Source: Bombus terrestris
Taxonomy: Eukaryota > Arthropoda > Insecta > Hymenoptera > Apidae
Length of the DNA: 64,000 bases
Reading direction: 5' to 3'
Assembly: GCF_910591885.1 (NCBI RefSeq)
Contig: NC_063277.1
Coordinates: 14,012,001-14,076,000 of the forward strand
The stretch's first letter is position 1. Every line of letters starts with the position of its first letter. Of this stretch, positions 15,701 to 27,955 are shown one piece after another. The notes under the pieces are model-generated. The model was not told the DNA's origin, made no database searches, and saw only the letters and a list, made by a program, of their open reading frames with translations. The position numbers were made by a program, and so were the translations under genes.

Positions 15701-16718
15701 AGAAGTTTTAGCGCGTCTTAAAAGAATAAGTCGTTAGGTCTGGATATATACGTGCGTGTCCACGACATATACGGGGTTTCCCGGATTACTTTGTCGACTA
15801 AAGTGTCTCCTCATCAGAGACTAGTTCGCGTCAACGTGAATTCGGAACTAGAATTTCATCCAGAGTTTCGTTCTTACCCGAGGAACCGAGTTATCTTAAT
15901 AAGTAGCTCTAAAGAATTCTGAAAATTGTGTAGAATTCCATTTAGTCGAGCAAAAATAAAAACAGATGCAAATTCAAGTAAACTTACTACTTTGTGTAAT
16001 AATTTTCTAGAGCAGTTTTAAAAGCGTCGACTCAAAAGAAAGGGTATAATAATTCTTAGGTGCCACAGCACAGAGAAATCAGCAAGTCTAAGTCGAACTT
16101 GGAGAATATCACAGAATGCCATGTTCCATATGCGGTGGAGCGTGGAAAATGTGTCGAGAGACAATCCAGAGTATCCGAAGGAGGTCGCTGAACGGATCGA
16201 AATTCGATGAATCGGCTGATGGGAAATGAGAGAAAGAAAGCGTCAAAACGTTTTCACGTGATGGTGAAAATGTGCGCAAATTCATTTCCTGCTTTTCTTC
16301 TTCTACCTCGTACTACACGGGTTTCCATGCTCTCGTGATAAGTTCGATACTATTAGAGGAACGGAAATCCTCGCATGAAAGCGTTTGCCATTCCCGATCT
16401 ACGGAACTCGTTGTCAAACATTCCGAGGATACGGAATGGTCGGTCTCGTGACTACCCATACAGAGAGACCGATTTCTAGAAGCTCTCGCGCGGCCAGAAT
16501 TTCTGACACCGCATACATCAATATTTAAGTGCGGTTAGCACGTTCGATTTGCAATAAATCACATTAAACTTATCTCAAGTATTCGAATCGCGGTGCTTTC
16601 CAGGTAACACGTAGTTCCGCTCTTTAGAGAACGCTCCTAGCAACTTGAGAAAAAAGAATCTTATGCATAAAACTACTAATACGAATTCTGATATTCAACA
16701 ATATTCACATAAACTTTG

Positions 16719-16793
16719 AATAATCTTGAAATGTTCTTGGCGGAACCTGGTAATAATCTTGCAATTATCTTGGTGTGTCACCGAATAATCTTG
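16719..16793 (+). repeat. 33-bp degenerate tandem repeat, unit begins AATAATCTTG
   Basis: The decamer AATAATCTTG occurs exactly at 16719, 16752 and 16784, so the period is 33 then 32 bases. The first two units share a second block (TGTTCTTGG and TTATCTTGG) about 14 bases further in. This is a genuine short tandem array with diverging tails. It lies at the left edge of the LTR-like segment and may be part of it. Confidence 0.6.
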
Positions 16794-17290
16794 ACCTATC
16801 GTTAAATGAGCATGCATATGTTTGTAGGAACACACGAGTCAACGGTAGCATATTATTGTGCCTTGGAATACCAACGTTGTTTTGGTTTGTTAGGTTCCAA
16901 GGTAAACAAACTCCGAACAAAACATTATCGCCGTTATTTGTAATCATCAACCAGAGTTACATTTGCACTTTTTATAATACCACCAGTTGATACAAATAGA
17001 CGAACGTGCTCTCTAGGACAGTCATTATAGCGAATCAATATAGCGAGTCATACAGTCGAATAGCGAGCGTAGAGTTGAACAGTAGCATTGAGCGAGCGAC
17101 GATTACGACCGGCACATATATACTATCTTTATACTTGTACTGAAAGTGATTTTAATAAAATCGACTATTACAATGTTATCACTCGTCTGCTTAATAAATC
17201 AACCAACATGTTTAATAATAATATCCACCTCATGCTTTTAAGAGATTTCAAGGATCAAGCACTTAGACTTTAGAGCGATAGAAACCTTCA
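16776..17290 (+). mobile_element. Possible solo LTR remnant (low confidence)
   Basis: The segment could begin with TGTCACCG and end with CCTTCA, giving TG...CA termini about 515 bp apart. It is flanked by TGGTG on the left (16771-16775) and CGGTG on the right (17291-17295), a near-perfect 5-bp target duplication with one mismatch. Internally there is a TATA-like stretch near 16969 and AATAAA motifs at 17154 and about 17189, the order expected of U3-R-U5. No primer-binding site, polypurine tract, gag or pol reading frame was found beside it. A weakness is that the 33-bp tandem repeat crosses the proposed left boundary, so the true edge may be further left, or this is not an LTR. Confidence 0.25.
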
Positions 17291-20061
17291 CGGTGAATCA
17301 TTACATTAATCATGAGACAGCTATCCTATAACCAGAAACAACTGTCAAGGTCTCGTAAGAAATCAAGCGTAGAAAGAAAATCGTATCGTAAACCATCTCT
17401 AGCATACAGATGTCATAAATCGAATCGATTTACAGCTTCTTCGAGTCGTAACGACACACACAATTCGAACAGCCGTAGAGTACACGGAACAAAAATGAAT
17501 TTTATCGGTGATCAGACGCGCACGATTCGAACGAAACGTCCAGTCGTTCGTTATCACTCGGGAACAGTCAACTGTATCGGATGATAACCTGTGGAAAAAG
17601 AAGCGCCGCGTCGTCGCTCTCGTGGAAGCACGCGAATTTCTCGCGACAAATCCGAAATATTCACGAGACCGTGAATCTCAATTTTCAAACGACCACAGTT
17701 GTTGCGTCATGTGAAAAAATCTAAGAAGATTAATTATCAGTCGAATTCACCGTTCAACGAATTTCGTCGCTATCGTGTTTTGCTTTGAGTCACCTGCGAA
17801 CGAATTTTATCGTAGCTGACATTGATATTTCAACGATGCTTTGTTTCTTTGTAGAATAGATTTTGCTCGATAGACAAGCGCGAGTTTCATTTTCACATAT
17901 TTCTACCATCCAATATCCCGTGTGAAAGGGCCAAATTTCGAGCCACGTGTCGCAAACTACACGGCATTAAGCTCAAAGAAATTCATTTTTCTTATCCCGC
18001 GTCTAGTGGATTGCCAGGATGATCCAGACTTCTAAGTATCAAGCATCTTGACGCGTGCAATACCGGAAATCGAATGTCACGCGGAGAAACGCGGAGCAAC
18101 AACTACACCCAATATTATTTCTCGCATCTGTTTCTGGCTTCTTCGTGCTAAGCGAACTCGTCCCATTTGGCATGCAACTACGTTTGTAACTTAAACAGCT
18201 TAATAACAGTAAATTCTTTTGTACGCGGAATCTAATTTGAAATTGCCAATTGCCCATGGAGATTTAAGTCATATCGCTCGATGGAGGCGTATCCAGTTAA
18301 AAACACATAAAATTACGTGCGTATAAAACGTAGTATAAAAACGTAGTGGATTGTCGTGTTAATTCGATCAAGCGTCGAATAAAACGGAGGAATCACATTA
18401 GTCTTTGTTTGATTGCATTTCCGCTGGACAGACGGGATTATTCTAGCTTAGCACGTGGATAAATTTTCAATTGCGTTTAATCCATTTTGCTTGCGTTAAT
18501 AATTTATTTTCGCGTTTAATTGGGACCGAAACTTCGCATATGTTCTTTCACCGTTGCGAGGATACGTTTGATAATTCAACGAGACGCGCCATGAAAACGC
18601 ATTGTAATAGCAGTAATTCAGGAAGGAGCATCAAGTTCATTTATACGAGTGAAAATATAAAAATAAGTTCCCGGAATTCCTAAAAATTTTCTATTATCAT
18701 TTTAGCGAATAATATATAACATAGAAATTCGTACGCAAGTAGAGAATTATTTTCATTAATTTCATTGTTTTATGCGCGTACGCTGTCACACGCCGGTCGT
18801 TCTGTCGTTCGCGACAATGACAAATTCGTCGGTCATGTTCCGCTTTAATTACTCGCACTTCTGCTTTGAACCGTCCTTTCCGCAAAAAATCGAATCTAAT
18901 TAACGTTTCCCCGACGCCGATCGCAATTTCATCAGGCTCTATCCGTAACCTTTCTAGCAATTTCCAAATTTCCGGCTGATACCACGCGTCCCCATTTGAC
19001 CATGACACCTGGCATATGTCCGTGTCCAGCCGTTGGAGGATCGAATAACGATTCAATCTTTCGACACTGTCCACCGTCACAGAGAATCGGCAACGGAACC
19101 ACGACAACTACTATACAACCGCTCGTATCCAGGACATCAAAAGCAGATGCGAATTCGAAATCTAACAAATCTGTCGTACCTACACCACAGTTCTCGCCGT
19201 ATAGAACGATAGAATTATTTAGTTAGTCGTGTACATTTCAACATCTTGAAATCTCTGAATTTTTCTTTTTAATCCAGCCAATTTTCGTGACATAGCAAAA
19301 CCATTGGAGTATGCTAAATTATACGAAGGCATTGCTTCATCTCCGAGTTGAGAAGTAGGATTTTTAAGCGAAGAAACGTTCTTTACTTATATTAACGGGG
19401 AGGAAGAAAAAAGAAAAGCAGAGCAGAAAGGAACTCTTCAACTCTGACACGCCCGGTTGAAATGTCTTTATATTCGAATGAAATTTTCACGAAACTCGTA
19501 CGCGGTTTTTCCAGCATTCACAAGGTTGGAACTAAAATCTTTTCTTGAAAAGCGCTTCTCATTGAACCGATAATTTCGACTGTAACGTATAGAATAGAAG
19601 AGCTCCTCGTAGAAGAAATCTTCATTGCTAGTCGGAGATTTCAGAATGTTAAATACAACGAAAGCAATAAAGATTTCGATCAGACGATTTCTAAAACTTT
19701 TTTAATAAAGCACGCTTTATGAAGCGTACCGATGCTCGTTTTGCGCGCCGTTAATGGCATTGTACACAGGAAGTCTTTCAAAACTGTTTAAAGGACCATC
19801 AGTACAACTAACTCACGACTTCATAAGCGTCATTCATATTTTATCAGCCATCGAACTGATGGAGAGATATTAGCCCTTAAAATATAAAAGTAAACAATAA
19901 ATCCCAGGATCTGTTGCTATTAAAAGCGATACGACGAAAAAAAGACGAATTACGAGAAAAAGAAACAATTGATTTCTTTAATGGAAAAGATTCTACTTGC
20001 TATCTATTTTTACTCGTAAACTTTTCATAATTATTCATAAAAATCTATGCTATTTTTTCAG

Positions 20062-22882
20062 GTATGAGGCCAAAGATGAAGAATCATTACAGAGCTCATC
20101 AGCTGTCTGTTTGGCTTCGCCTCGTTCCGGAACTCCATCGAGCTGGAATGGAAGATGTGGATTCCAGGCACAATCTATTTCGTGGACACTCGGACCCTAG
20201 CTTGTACGATGGCTCTGTGAGACCGGATCCTCTGAGCAGGATCAGCGAAGAATTCAGAAGGAAGAACATCACCACCGAACCACCAACCACCACAGACTAC
20301 AATGCTGCCACGTGTGTTAGCTACATTCAGAGTACGAATTTGCAGAATGTTCATAACGCCAGTACAGACACTCTGGCCAGCCTGGATGCAGCTGGGTGCG
20401 TAATAAGCAATTTCAACGTAATGAAAACATTAATAAAGTACCTTGCTGTGCTACTCCTTGTCTTTGTATCTTTGGAACATTGTCTATGCATTTGCTAAAC
20501 CGGATAGCCAGAATTGCTCAATTATAAAAGCATGTCTTTCTTATTTTTACCAGCTACTATAAAACAGCTGCTTCTCTAGTTGAGAAAAATTTCTCGGCTC
20601 GTTTTCTTCTGAGACTTCAGAACTAATGTTAACTATGCGTGATTTCTTTATCAAAAGAGAGTAATCAAGATTTAAGTGCGAATAAAGTAGATATAATGAA
20701 ATCTGGTTGAATAATAAGAAATAAATAATTTATTCTTTCTATAGGTACACTGCATACTCTACAGCATTGAGCGTGACAATCGCGATCGGATGCAGTTTAC
20801 TGATTTTGAACGTGATGATTTTTGCGGGAGTTTACTATCAAAGAGACAAAACAAAACTCGAGGTAAAAAGCCTTCAGCAGGAACAAATGTTAAATCAACA
20901 GTGCGGACCACGAGGTTTCTCCGAGCTCAAACAACCGCCTCCGCCGCATTCTCATTTCCCCGGAAGCACTCAAGTTATCGTCGATGTCGAGAACGAAATG
21001 CTGAGAAGGTATAGTTTCTTTTAAAGCTTTGTAACATCGATTTTTTTCGCTAACTGCAAATATATTCACAAAACAGAGTCCGAAAGTACGAAATTGTACC
21101 AAAGTTAATTTAGTTCTAACCAGATGGTGTAAATGAAATTATTAAAGACACAATGTAGGAGATCAATGAAAAGGTGGTCATAAATTCGTTAATGATATTT
21201 CCCCTAATACTCATATAAGCTTCCTAATGTTAAACAATACTCTCACTATCCCTTGTTTGCAATAGTTTGTAATCAAATCAGAAATTATACCATCCATCAT
21301 TTTATCGTCATTTCATCTTGTAAATAAGCTTCTCATACCACCCTTTCGTATTTATATCATCGATGGCCACCTTTTCCCCCAATACACCCTATTGCATGAT
21401 TCTTGTTCGACGTTAATGTAGCGACGCATTCAGCTGACCAATAATTACGTATAATCCGTAACTGTTACGAAGCTCGTAACGATCGATCGTCGTTCCAGGA
21501 ACGTTATGAAAGGCCCTCCGAACGATCCCAACACGCTTCTCCAACAGGGCCAGGGAACTCACACGTTGCCTCATCAACACCATTATCAAAAGCAACATCA
21601 GCAACAGCATGCCACTCTTCCCCGAGCTTCCGTCATACAGGACATGAATGCACAAACCCAAGTGAGAGTCAGTCATTTTACTCCAACGTTTGCGTATCGC
21701 AATTAGATAGAGGAATCGAGTCTCATAAAATTCCATCGTCAATCAAAAATTCCATACCTCTCCTTGTTTTTGTATTAATCTCTTTTTATTACTCTATTGG
21801 ATTCCATTTATTTCATTTGTACACCGTTCCCAAAAATTGCCCTACTCATGTGCGAAATTTCTCTTCAAACGAAATAAAACCCTTCTTGCACCATAATCAA
21901 GACAATCTAGACGTCGCATCGTACAATATTTAAACACGATGTCCTGAAAAAAACGTAGAGGATATACTACAAACGGAATATCTCGTAATATCCATCAACC
22001 AAAAACAGCGAGTTTGTTCATGACATTAAGATCGAGGACCTCTGTACTCACCATGTTGATTTAAGAAACTTCCGCTGTTTTAACGAGCTACGGCCTTTGG
22101 AAGCTCCATTCATAATCTTATTAAGGAGCTTTTAAAACTGCTAAAGTCTGACCAGGTGAAATTTACAACGGGGAAGCTTCTTCTTGACGTTCCACGGCGC
22201 GGTGATTATTTTGACGGCGGATGGTACCATCCCTTTTATCCTGTTAGCGAATTTCCGTAGATTTGGTGGAGATGACGACGGCGACAAACTTCATTAAAAC
22301 GAATCTCAAACTTTCGTCTTTTTCCTTCATACTTATTTCGATTTTCGTTTCTTTTTTCGCCGAAAATTTCAATTTCCCTTGGAAAGTTCTAGAACCTTCC
22401 TGAAAGACACGCTGCGAATTAACGAAGCGAAATTTCCTGACGTTCTCACACAGGTGACAATCGAATTAAAAATTAGTTCGACATACAAAATGTGGCGTTT
22501 TTCTTTTACAGTACATCGCACCATCTTTTGGTCTTTCATGCTCGATAATTAAGTTGCTCCGCTAAATCGCTTTATTTCCTAAGAAAATATCAAACTGGTC
22601 CTTTCGTTTTTACCGTGCAAATTATCTAAACTTACAAATATTCCACGTATGAAATATTGGTTAGACTCAATCGTCTAGCAACAATAAAAAGTATTTAAAT
22701 TTCTCCTTTCTAACGCTATTTTGAAATTTTAGGGTCCACCAAACGGATCCATACATCTGACAGTACCAAGAGCCCCACCACCCCCCCGAGCAAAGAGTCC
22801 TCCCGAGAACCAGCCCCTGTTGCAGAATGCCACCGTATCGAGTCGTGTGTCCCAAGCTACGATGAGTGAGATGAGAGTGTGA
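20062..22882 (+). CDS. Neuroligin, 3' exons (partial: end of ectodomain, transmembrane helix, cytoplasmic tail)
   Basis: Neuroligins are postsynaptic type I membrane adhesion proteins that bind presynaptic neurexins. Four exons are read: 20062-20395, 20745-21008, 21499-21661 and 22733-22882. All have GT-AG borders and compatible phases, giving 302 complete residues after a split first codon. The first exon opens with NHYRAHQLSVWLRLVPELH, matching the end of the neuroligin cholinesterase-like domain, then a Ser/Thr-rich juxtamembrane linker with possible N-glycosylation sites. The second exon encodes one transmembrane helix (about residues 119-142 of this partial product: LSVTIAIGCSLLILNV...). 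The third is Gln/His-rich. The fourth is proline-rich (VPRAPPPPPRAK) and ends in EMRV. The start and most of the ectodomain lie outside the window. Insects carry several neuroligin paralogues and I cannot say which this is. Confidence 0.92.
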
Positions 22883-23822
22883 TGTTTGGACCCCCCTCCG
22901 AAACCAGTCGTGCCGGACGTTCTCACGGCATCGACGTTGCTCTAAATAACATCAAAAATACAGCGTCTCGTCAATGCCAGTCAAGTTCTATCCTATGAAT
23001 TCAAAATACTCGAAACAACACTCTGAGGAAAAGTTCTTTTAGGAATATTCCATCGAAATTCCAGCGAACAACGCTCGACTGGTACCTGGCCTGAAAACTT
23101 GTACCGTTTTCCATTTCCATCGTCCAGTTGACGACGACGCGCTACAAAAACCAACGGAGGGGGGCAGTAAATGCAGCTTTTTCTTGAAATTAAAGGAACA
23201 TTCGAAGAATATAGGGAAGAGAAGAATCCGGTATTCGTCGACGAAGAAGAGTTAAAGGTACTCGTGAAATTTGAAGAAAGAAAATGCAGCTTCATGGGAA
23301 TTTTCGAGGAACTAATTCAAACGATGAAATTGTGACAAGATTAAGAGACTGAAGTTTATCGAAAGTTTTATAAGGACATTTATATAGGAACTGCAAGATA
23401 AGGTGCGAATAGGGGAAATTCAAAACTGAATTTTATCGAGTAGATTTCTCTTTAAATTCCTTTAAACGAACGAAATGAAAAGAAAAATCTTGAATCGTGT
23501 GTTTCGACGGATACCAGAACCTTATCGTGATTGAGAATGATAGATAAATCATGAGTATAATGGAAATTTCCGATACCCAAAGATCATGAAAATAAGATTG
23601 ACGACTTTCTTTTTATGATTGATCGTACTTCAATCAAAGAAGAAGGAATCGTTCCATAATGAAATCAAATGAGTACATTCAGCTAGCTAGTCAGTAATAA
23701 TGAATTCTACGTATTACGAGAGGAGAGAGACGCTCAAAGCAGAAATCGATCATGGAGGCTCGTGTATAAAACGCTATCCACTACGATGTTAGATGTTCCT
23801 TGTATATATTTAATGAAATAAA
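22883..23822 (+). other. Neuroligin 3'UTR (proposed)
   Basis: This is AT-rich sequence without a sustained frame, running from the neuroligin stop to the first well-placed polyadenylation signal, AATAAA at 23817-23822. A Pumilio-type element, TGTATATA, sits at 23801-23808 just before it. The real 3'UTR could extend further, since neuronal transcripts often use distal sites and more AATAAA hexamers follow. Confidence 0.45.
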
Positions 23823-26800
23823 AAGACAAAAAAGTGAATTTATACCATAAGTGAAAGCCAAACATGTTTACTACTTTCTAAGAAGACATGTACTCGTGTC
23901 CCGTACAGTTTGATCGTCCGTTTCAATCGTTTTCCCATTCTTTTCCCCATTTTATTCTTCCTACAATTGACTGTAAACGTTACAAAATGTAAGTGTGCGA
24001 GATCATTAGCGCTCAAATCATCATTGTAAAAAATGCGTTCGACGACGAATCGACTCGATTTTGCTTTTGATTGATCAAAGAATTTCTAAATACGATATTA
24101 ATGTAAAGTATGGAAATACTACAAATTAATCGAACGTTAAATTAATTCGAATTTCTGTCTTTGATTTAAGATAACAGATACCTTATTGACACATACGACA
24201 CAATGGGCCGTCCATCTTTTGCTATTATAATCTCTGAGATATTTCATTTCAATATTAATATCATCGATTAAAATTATATGAATTTTAAGTATCATAATTT
24301 ATATACCATAGTACAAGGAGATTATCGTTAAGCATCAATTTTTATAAAATTTCGTAAAGAGATATATGGAAAAGCGGACAGTATTGAACAACCGAAATCA
24401 CCACACTACCATTAAATGCTTCAAGTACAAAGTTCTTCATAACAACGTTTTTAATTTAATATGTATATGAAAATAATATTGAAAAATCAAAAGAGATCGC
24501 CGTTCCTTCGGTTCAAGCACAAAAATGGAATTGAAATATCTGGATTGATATAACGAATTCTCTTTCGTCAATCAAAAGCTTCGATCGTCAATGAACAATA
24601 TCGTTCAACCTCGTCCCATTAATTATTGTAATACAGTAATTCGAAACGATTCCATTTCACGAAAGAAAAACAAACTGACTGAACGACGCTTTCGAAACAT
24701 GCCGTTCCGACGATGAACGTTTGTGAAATGGAGTGTGGGTAATTACCATCTTTTTTACGCTTTTGGTAACATTGAGAAATCTTTCAGAGAAAAGATTTCG
24801 TTTCACCTGAATTACCACGTATACTATTGACAAAAAAAAGAAAAGAAAAGAAAAGATACAGAAAGCGAAGGGAAATTGAATGAAAAATGATCACGTGAAA
24901 AAGGCTCGATTTACATCTATTCAAATTTTAATTACCTAGTTACGATATAGAGAAATATATTGTTATTTTCTTATTTAGAAAGAAGATTTAAGAAATGATT
25001 CGTTATTAGGATACGGCAATCTAGCTCTGAAGAAAATTGAAACAATTTCTCTCATTCCATGGTAATTCGATTACAGTTCGAGCTATGTTCGAATGTGATA
25101 TTTCATCCAGCGTCTCATAATCAGAGAAGCCATCGCATAACATTTAATTACAACATGGCTAAGTCGGTAGAGCAAATCAAGCTGTACAGTAGAGGTAATC
25201 ACAGGTAACTAAATCGCTAATGTAAATCGGGCCGTATAGTTTACGAAACTACGAATCGACATGCGTGTTAAACTATACGTTATGAAAGTGGATGTAATTA
25301 AAGATCCCTAGAATGCTAAATCATTAAAAGAGAAAAGAATCACAAAAGAAATTAGTCGATTCGTATTGGATTCAAAGTGTACGTGATGTTTTTGTAAAAA
25401 TAAAGAAATACGTATAGATGTAACATAAAAATTAACATCACTGTTATCGTGTATAACACACTGCCACTGGACACGTAAATTCACGTAAAAAAAGAATTTC
25501 GTCGGTCGGTTCGAATAAAAGAGACTGTTACTTCAATGTGACTTGATTCTTTGAAGCACCATTTTACCCTAATCATCTATTTTTCATTGTTCTAAATGCT
25601 CAAAATTCAATATCATGCGACGAGTGTATTATATAGACGTTATTGTAAAATTATAAAAAAGAAACTAAAAAACTTTCTTAAGTAATTTGTTAATAAATTT
25701 TTGTCGATCCGTTATAACCAGCCAAAAAATAAATTTTTGAATATAAAACTCTAATCTGTACTAATATGTAAGCAACTTTTATTATACTTACTGATTCACC
25801 GTTAGATACATTTTTCGATGCCATAATTAGTAAATGTTATACAGTTTTCAATAACACCTCACTTTATGCAACGTAAGAACATTCAAAGAATATGCTTCAA
25901 AGAGTTAACCACTGAACAGAATTTAACACTTTCACTGTTGTCAACCAATCAAGCTGTCCTTAATCAAATCAAAAGCGAAATTATATATTTATTTCTATTA
26001 CTATTTATACGACAAATGGAATCAAAATTTGCGAAACATTTTTAAATGTTCAAATCACGAACATTACCCAGGCACCCAGTGAACGCGTTAAAGGAAGTTT
26101 CTATGGTTAAGCCACTTAGAATCTTGTTTTTATGGAACCACCACATGAAGGCCGAGCTTAAAGAAAAGAGTACGTGTTAATATGAAAAAAAAGAAAATCA
26201 AAGTTTTTTGTACATACAATTAAGCAATTAAAATAAAATAAATCGAAGGATGTGTACGATGTTCTTGCCAAGTTGTATGATACGATTGAAAAATTTATCG
26301 GTCATTTTCAGCATCATCGTGAATGAATAGAAACAGGAAATAGAGGTCATTATACCGAATAAAGTCTTTTTTAAGATGACTTGCGGAATTTCGTGAAAAA
26401 GTTACGTAATAAATATCATTAAGTATGGACAATCCGAATATAAGACTAAAGAAGAAGCGAGTAATACTAGACTTAATTAAGAAGAAACCATGATCGGTAA
26501 TGGAAAGAATAACAACGGGAAGAGATAGTGAACTGGTTAAGCAGATGTTTAAGGAAATTTAAATAACATATATTAAATACACATATTATGGATTGTAATG
26601 AATTTATTATGGCGAACATTATTATATTTATGTGATTTTTAGCTGGCCTCGCGTTCTATCGAAAAATGCCTGAAACAGATCTTTCGGTCGAAGGCAAGGC
26701 TGTCTGTTATGTTTAACGTTTCTGTTATCAAATTGTAAATATATAACAAAATACATGGTGATATTAATTGTATGTGTTAAATGTTTTTCCCAGAAGTTAT

Positions 26801-27955
26801 ACGCGTTTTATTCAAATCTTGTTAATTTTCAATGAGTTAACGTAATGGGAACTTTTAAGTATAGTTTTTAATGTTTTTCATTGAAATAAATTACAGTCAA
26901 GAAATATTACATGAAAAAATTGTTCCTTGTTTTCTGTTTGACTGGGTCAACATTAGCATTGACTAAATATAGGATAGACTTGACATTATACGAGATTTAG
27001 TATCTCACATTCTGAAATACCGACCTTGAGAAAAATCAGACCGCTTCCATATGATAAAATATTCGCGACTGAGTTGAAAACTTATTAACAGTAGGTAATT
27101 TAGTACATGTACATACATATTTATCCACTGACGAGGATTTATCTCACGACTGAAGTTGGCAAGCGTCTTTATGTATATGTAGGCGCGCGTGCACGTTTTT
27201 TTCGCACGTTGGACACGATGCCTTTTGTCTTCGCAGACACACGGAGATGGCGCATCAGGGTTTCTTGGCCCCAACATTGCCCTACATAGATAGTAAGCGT
27301 CTTTATCATTTCCGTGTCACTCCGTTACCGATTTAACATAAAATAAAGTTACCATTAGTTGTGATTGGAATTAATATTAATTATGAAATAAAAATTAAGG
27401 ACAGAATATTTTATAACCGCGCATCCGAACTCGTCTTCGTACAAATTATTCCCATACGAATTCAGTTTCGAGAATTCAGTTCATTCAACCAGTATCATAT
27501 ATATAATTCTTTCCGTTTGCAATTGTGCGTATTATATCCTCAAATATTATTAATACTATAGATGAGTACCTTGCTTTTCAATTCCATTTATTATTATCTT
27601 TTCTATAGTTAAATAACAATTTAGTACTAATATATCGAATTAGATCTCTTTGCTCAGATTTCTAATTAAATGCCAGTACCAAACTTCAATGCAGTATGCA
27701 AAGTACAAATCGTAAGGATTAAATGTGGTACATCTACATATACATATATCTAAAATTGTTCCCGATAAAATTGTATACCACACTTATCATTAGACGTAGG
27801 TGGTAGTAATTTGATGCGTAAGATATGTACGTAATGTAAGAACAGCGTGAGCGACGTGATGTCTGCTGAGAATAGCAGGCTAATGTTTGTTTCGATATAG
27901 AGCTTCGTACAACGTACAACGAGTTTAATAGCTGTGCGGACTCCAAACGAACAAC
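23823..27955. other. AT-rich intergenic sequence
   Basis: No gene was recognised. The sequence has many AATAAA hexamers (for example near 25.4, 26.2, 26.36 and 26.9 kb) that could serve longer neuroligin transcripts. An (AAAAG)n microsatellite is present. A CpG-rich patch at about 27.18-27.29 kb contains a YY1/Pleiohomeotic-like GAGATGGCG core and might be regulatory. Confidence 0.5.
24832..24855 (+). repeat. (AAAAG)n microsatellite
   Basis: An A-run is followed by four uninterrupted AAAAG-type units. Confidence 0.85.

Larger units (their letters stand above)
1..20061. other. Long non-coding stretch, probably neuroligin intron
   Basis: I see no coding exon I can recognise here on either strand. 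The open frames are short, lack family motifs, and overlap one another in several frames as chance frames do. The neuroligin exon at 20062 opens with a normal acceptor and a split codon, so an upstream exon must exist. None of the cholinesterase-like domain motifs was found in this stretch, so the upstream exons probably lie outside the window. Reading the stretch as intron is therefore an inference. Contents worth noting are pyrimidine-rich tracts, small inverted repeats near 12.6 and 16.4 kb, and an LTR-like segment at about 16.7-17.3 kb. Some 13-14.3 kb sequence is richer in GC than its surroundings and could be a conserved element. Confidence 0.45.

Noticed and set aside
18697..19107. Minus-strand open frame of 136 codons
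   Set aside because: No recognisable domain, and a competing plus-strand frame over the same bases. More likely a chance frame in a conserved or GC-richer intronic patch.
1..20061. Intronic microRNA of the miR-932 type, known from neuroligin introns in insects
   Set aside because: I looked by eye for its mature sequence on both strands and did not see it. The paralogue here may be a different neuroligin, or the host intron may lie outside the window.
25156..25173. tRNA-like A box (TGGCTAAGTCGG followed by TAGAGC)
   Set aside because: It matches the polymerase III A-box consensus and a tRNA D-arm, but no B box (GGTTCGA-type), anticodon stem or acceptor pairing follows. Treated as chance, or at most a decayed tRNA/SINE scrap.
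27242..27335. Small ORF starting in GAGATGGCG upstream of NPC2
   Set aside because: About 29 codons with no motif. The ATGGCG core is better read as a YY1/Pleiohomeotic-like site, and even that is weak.
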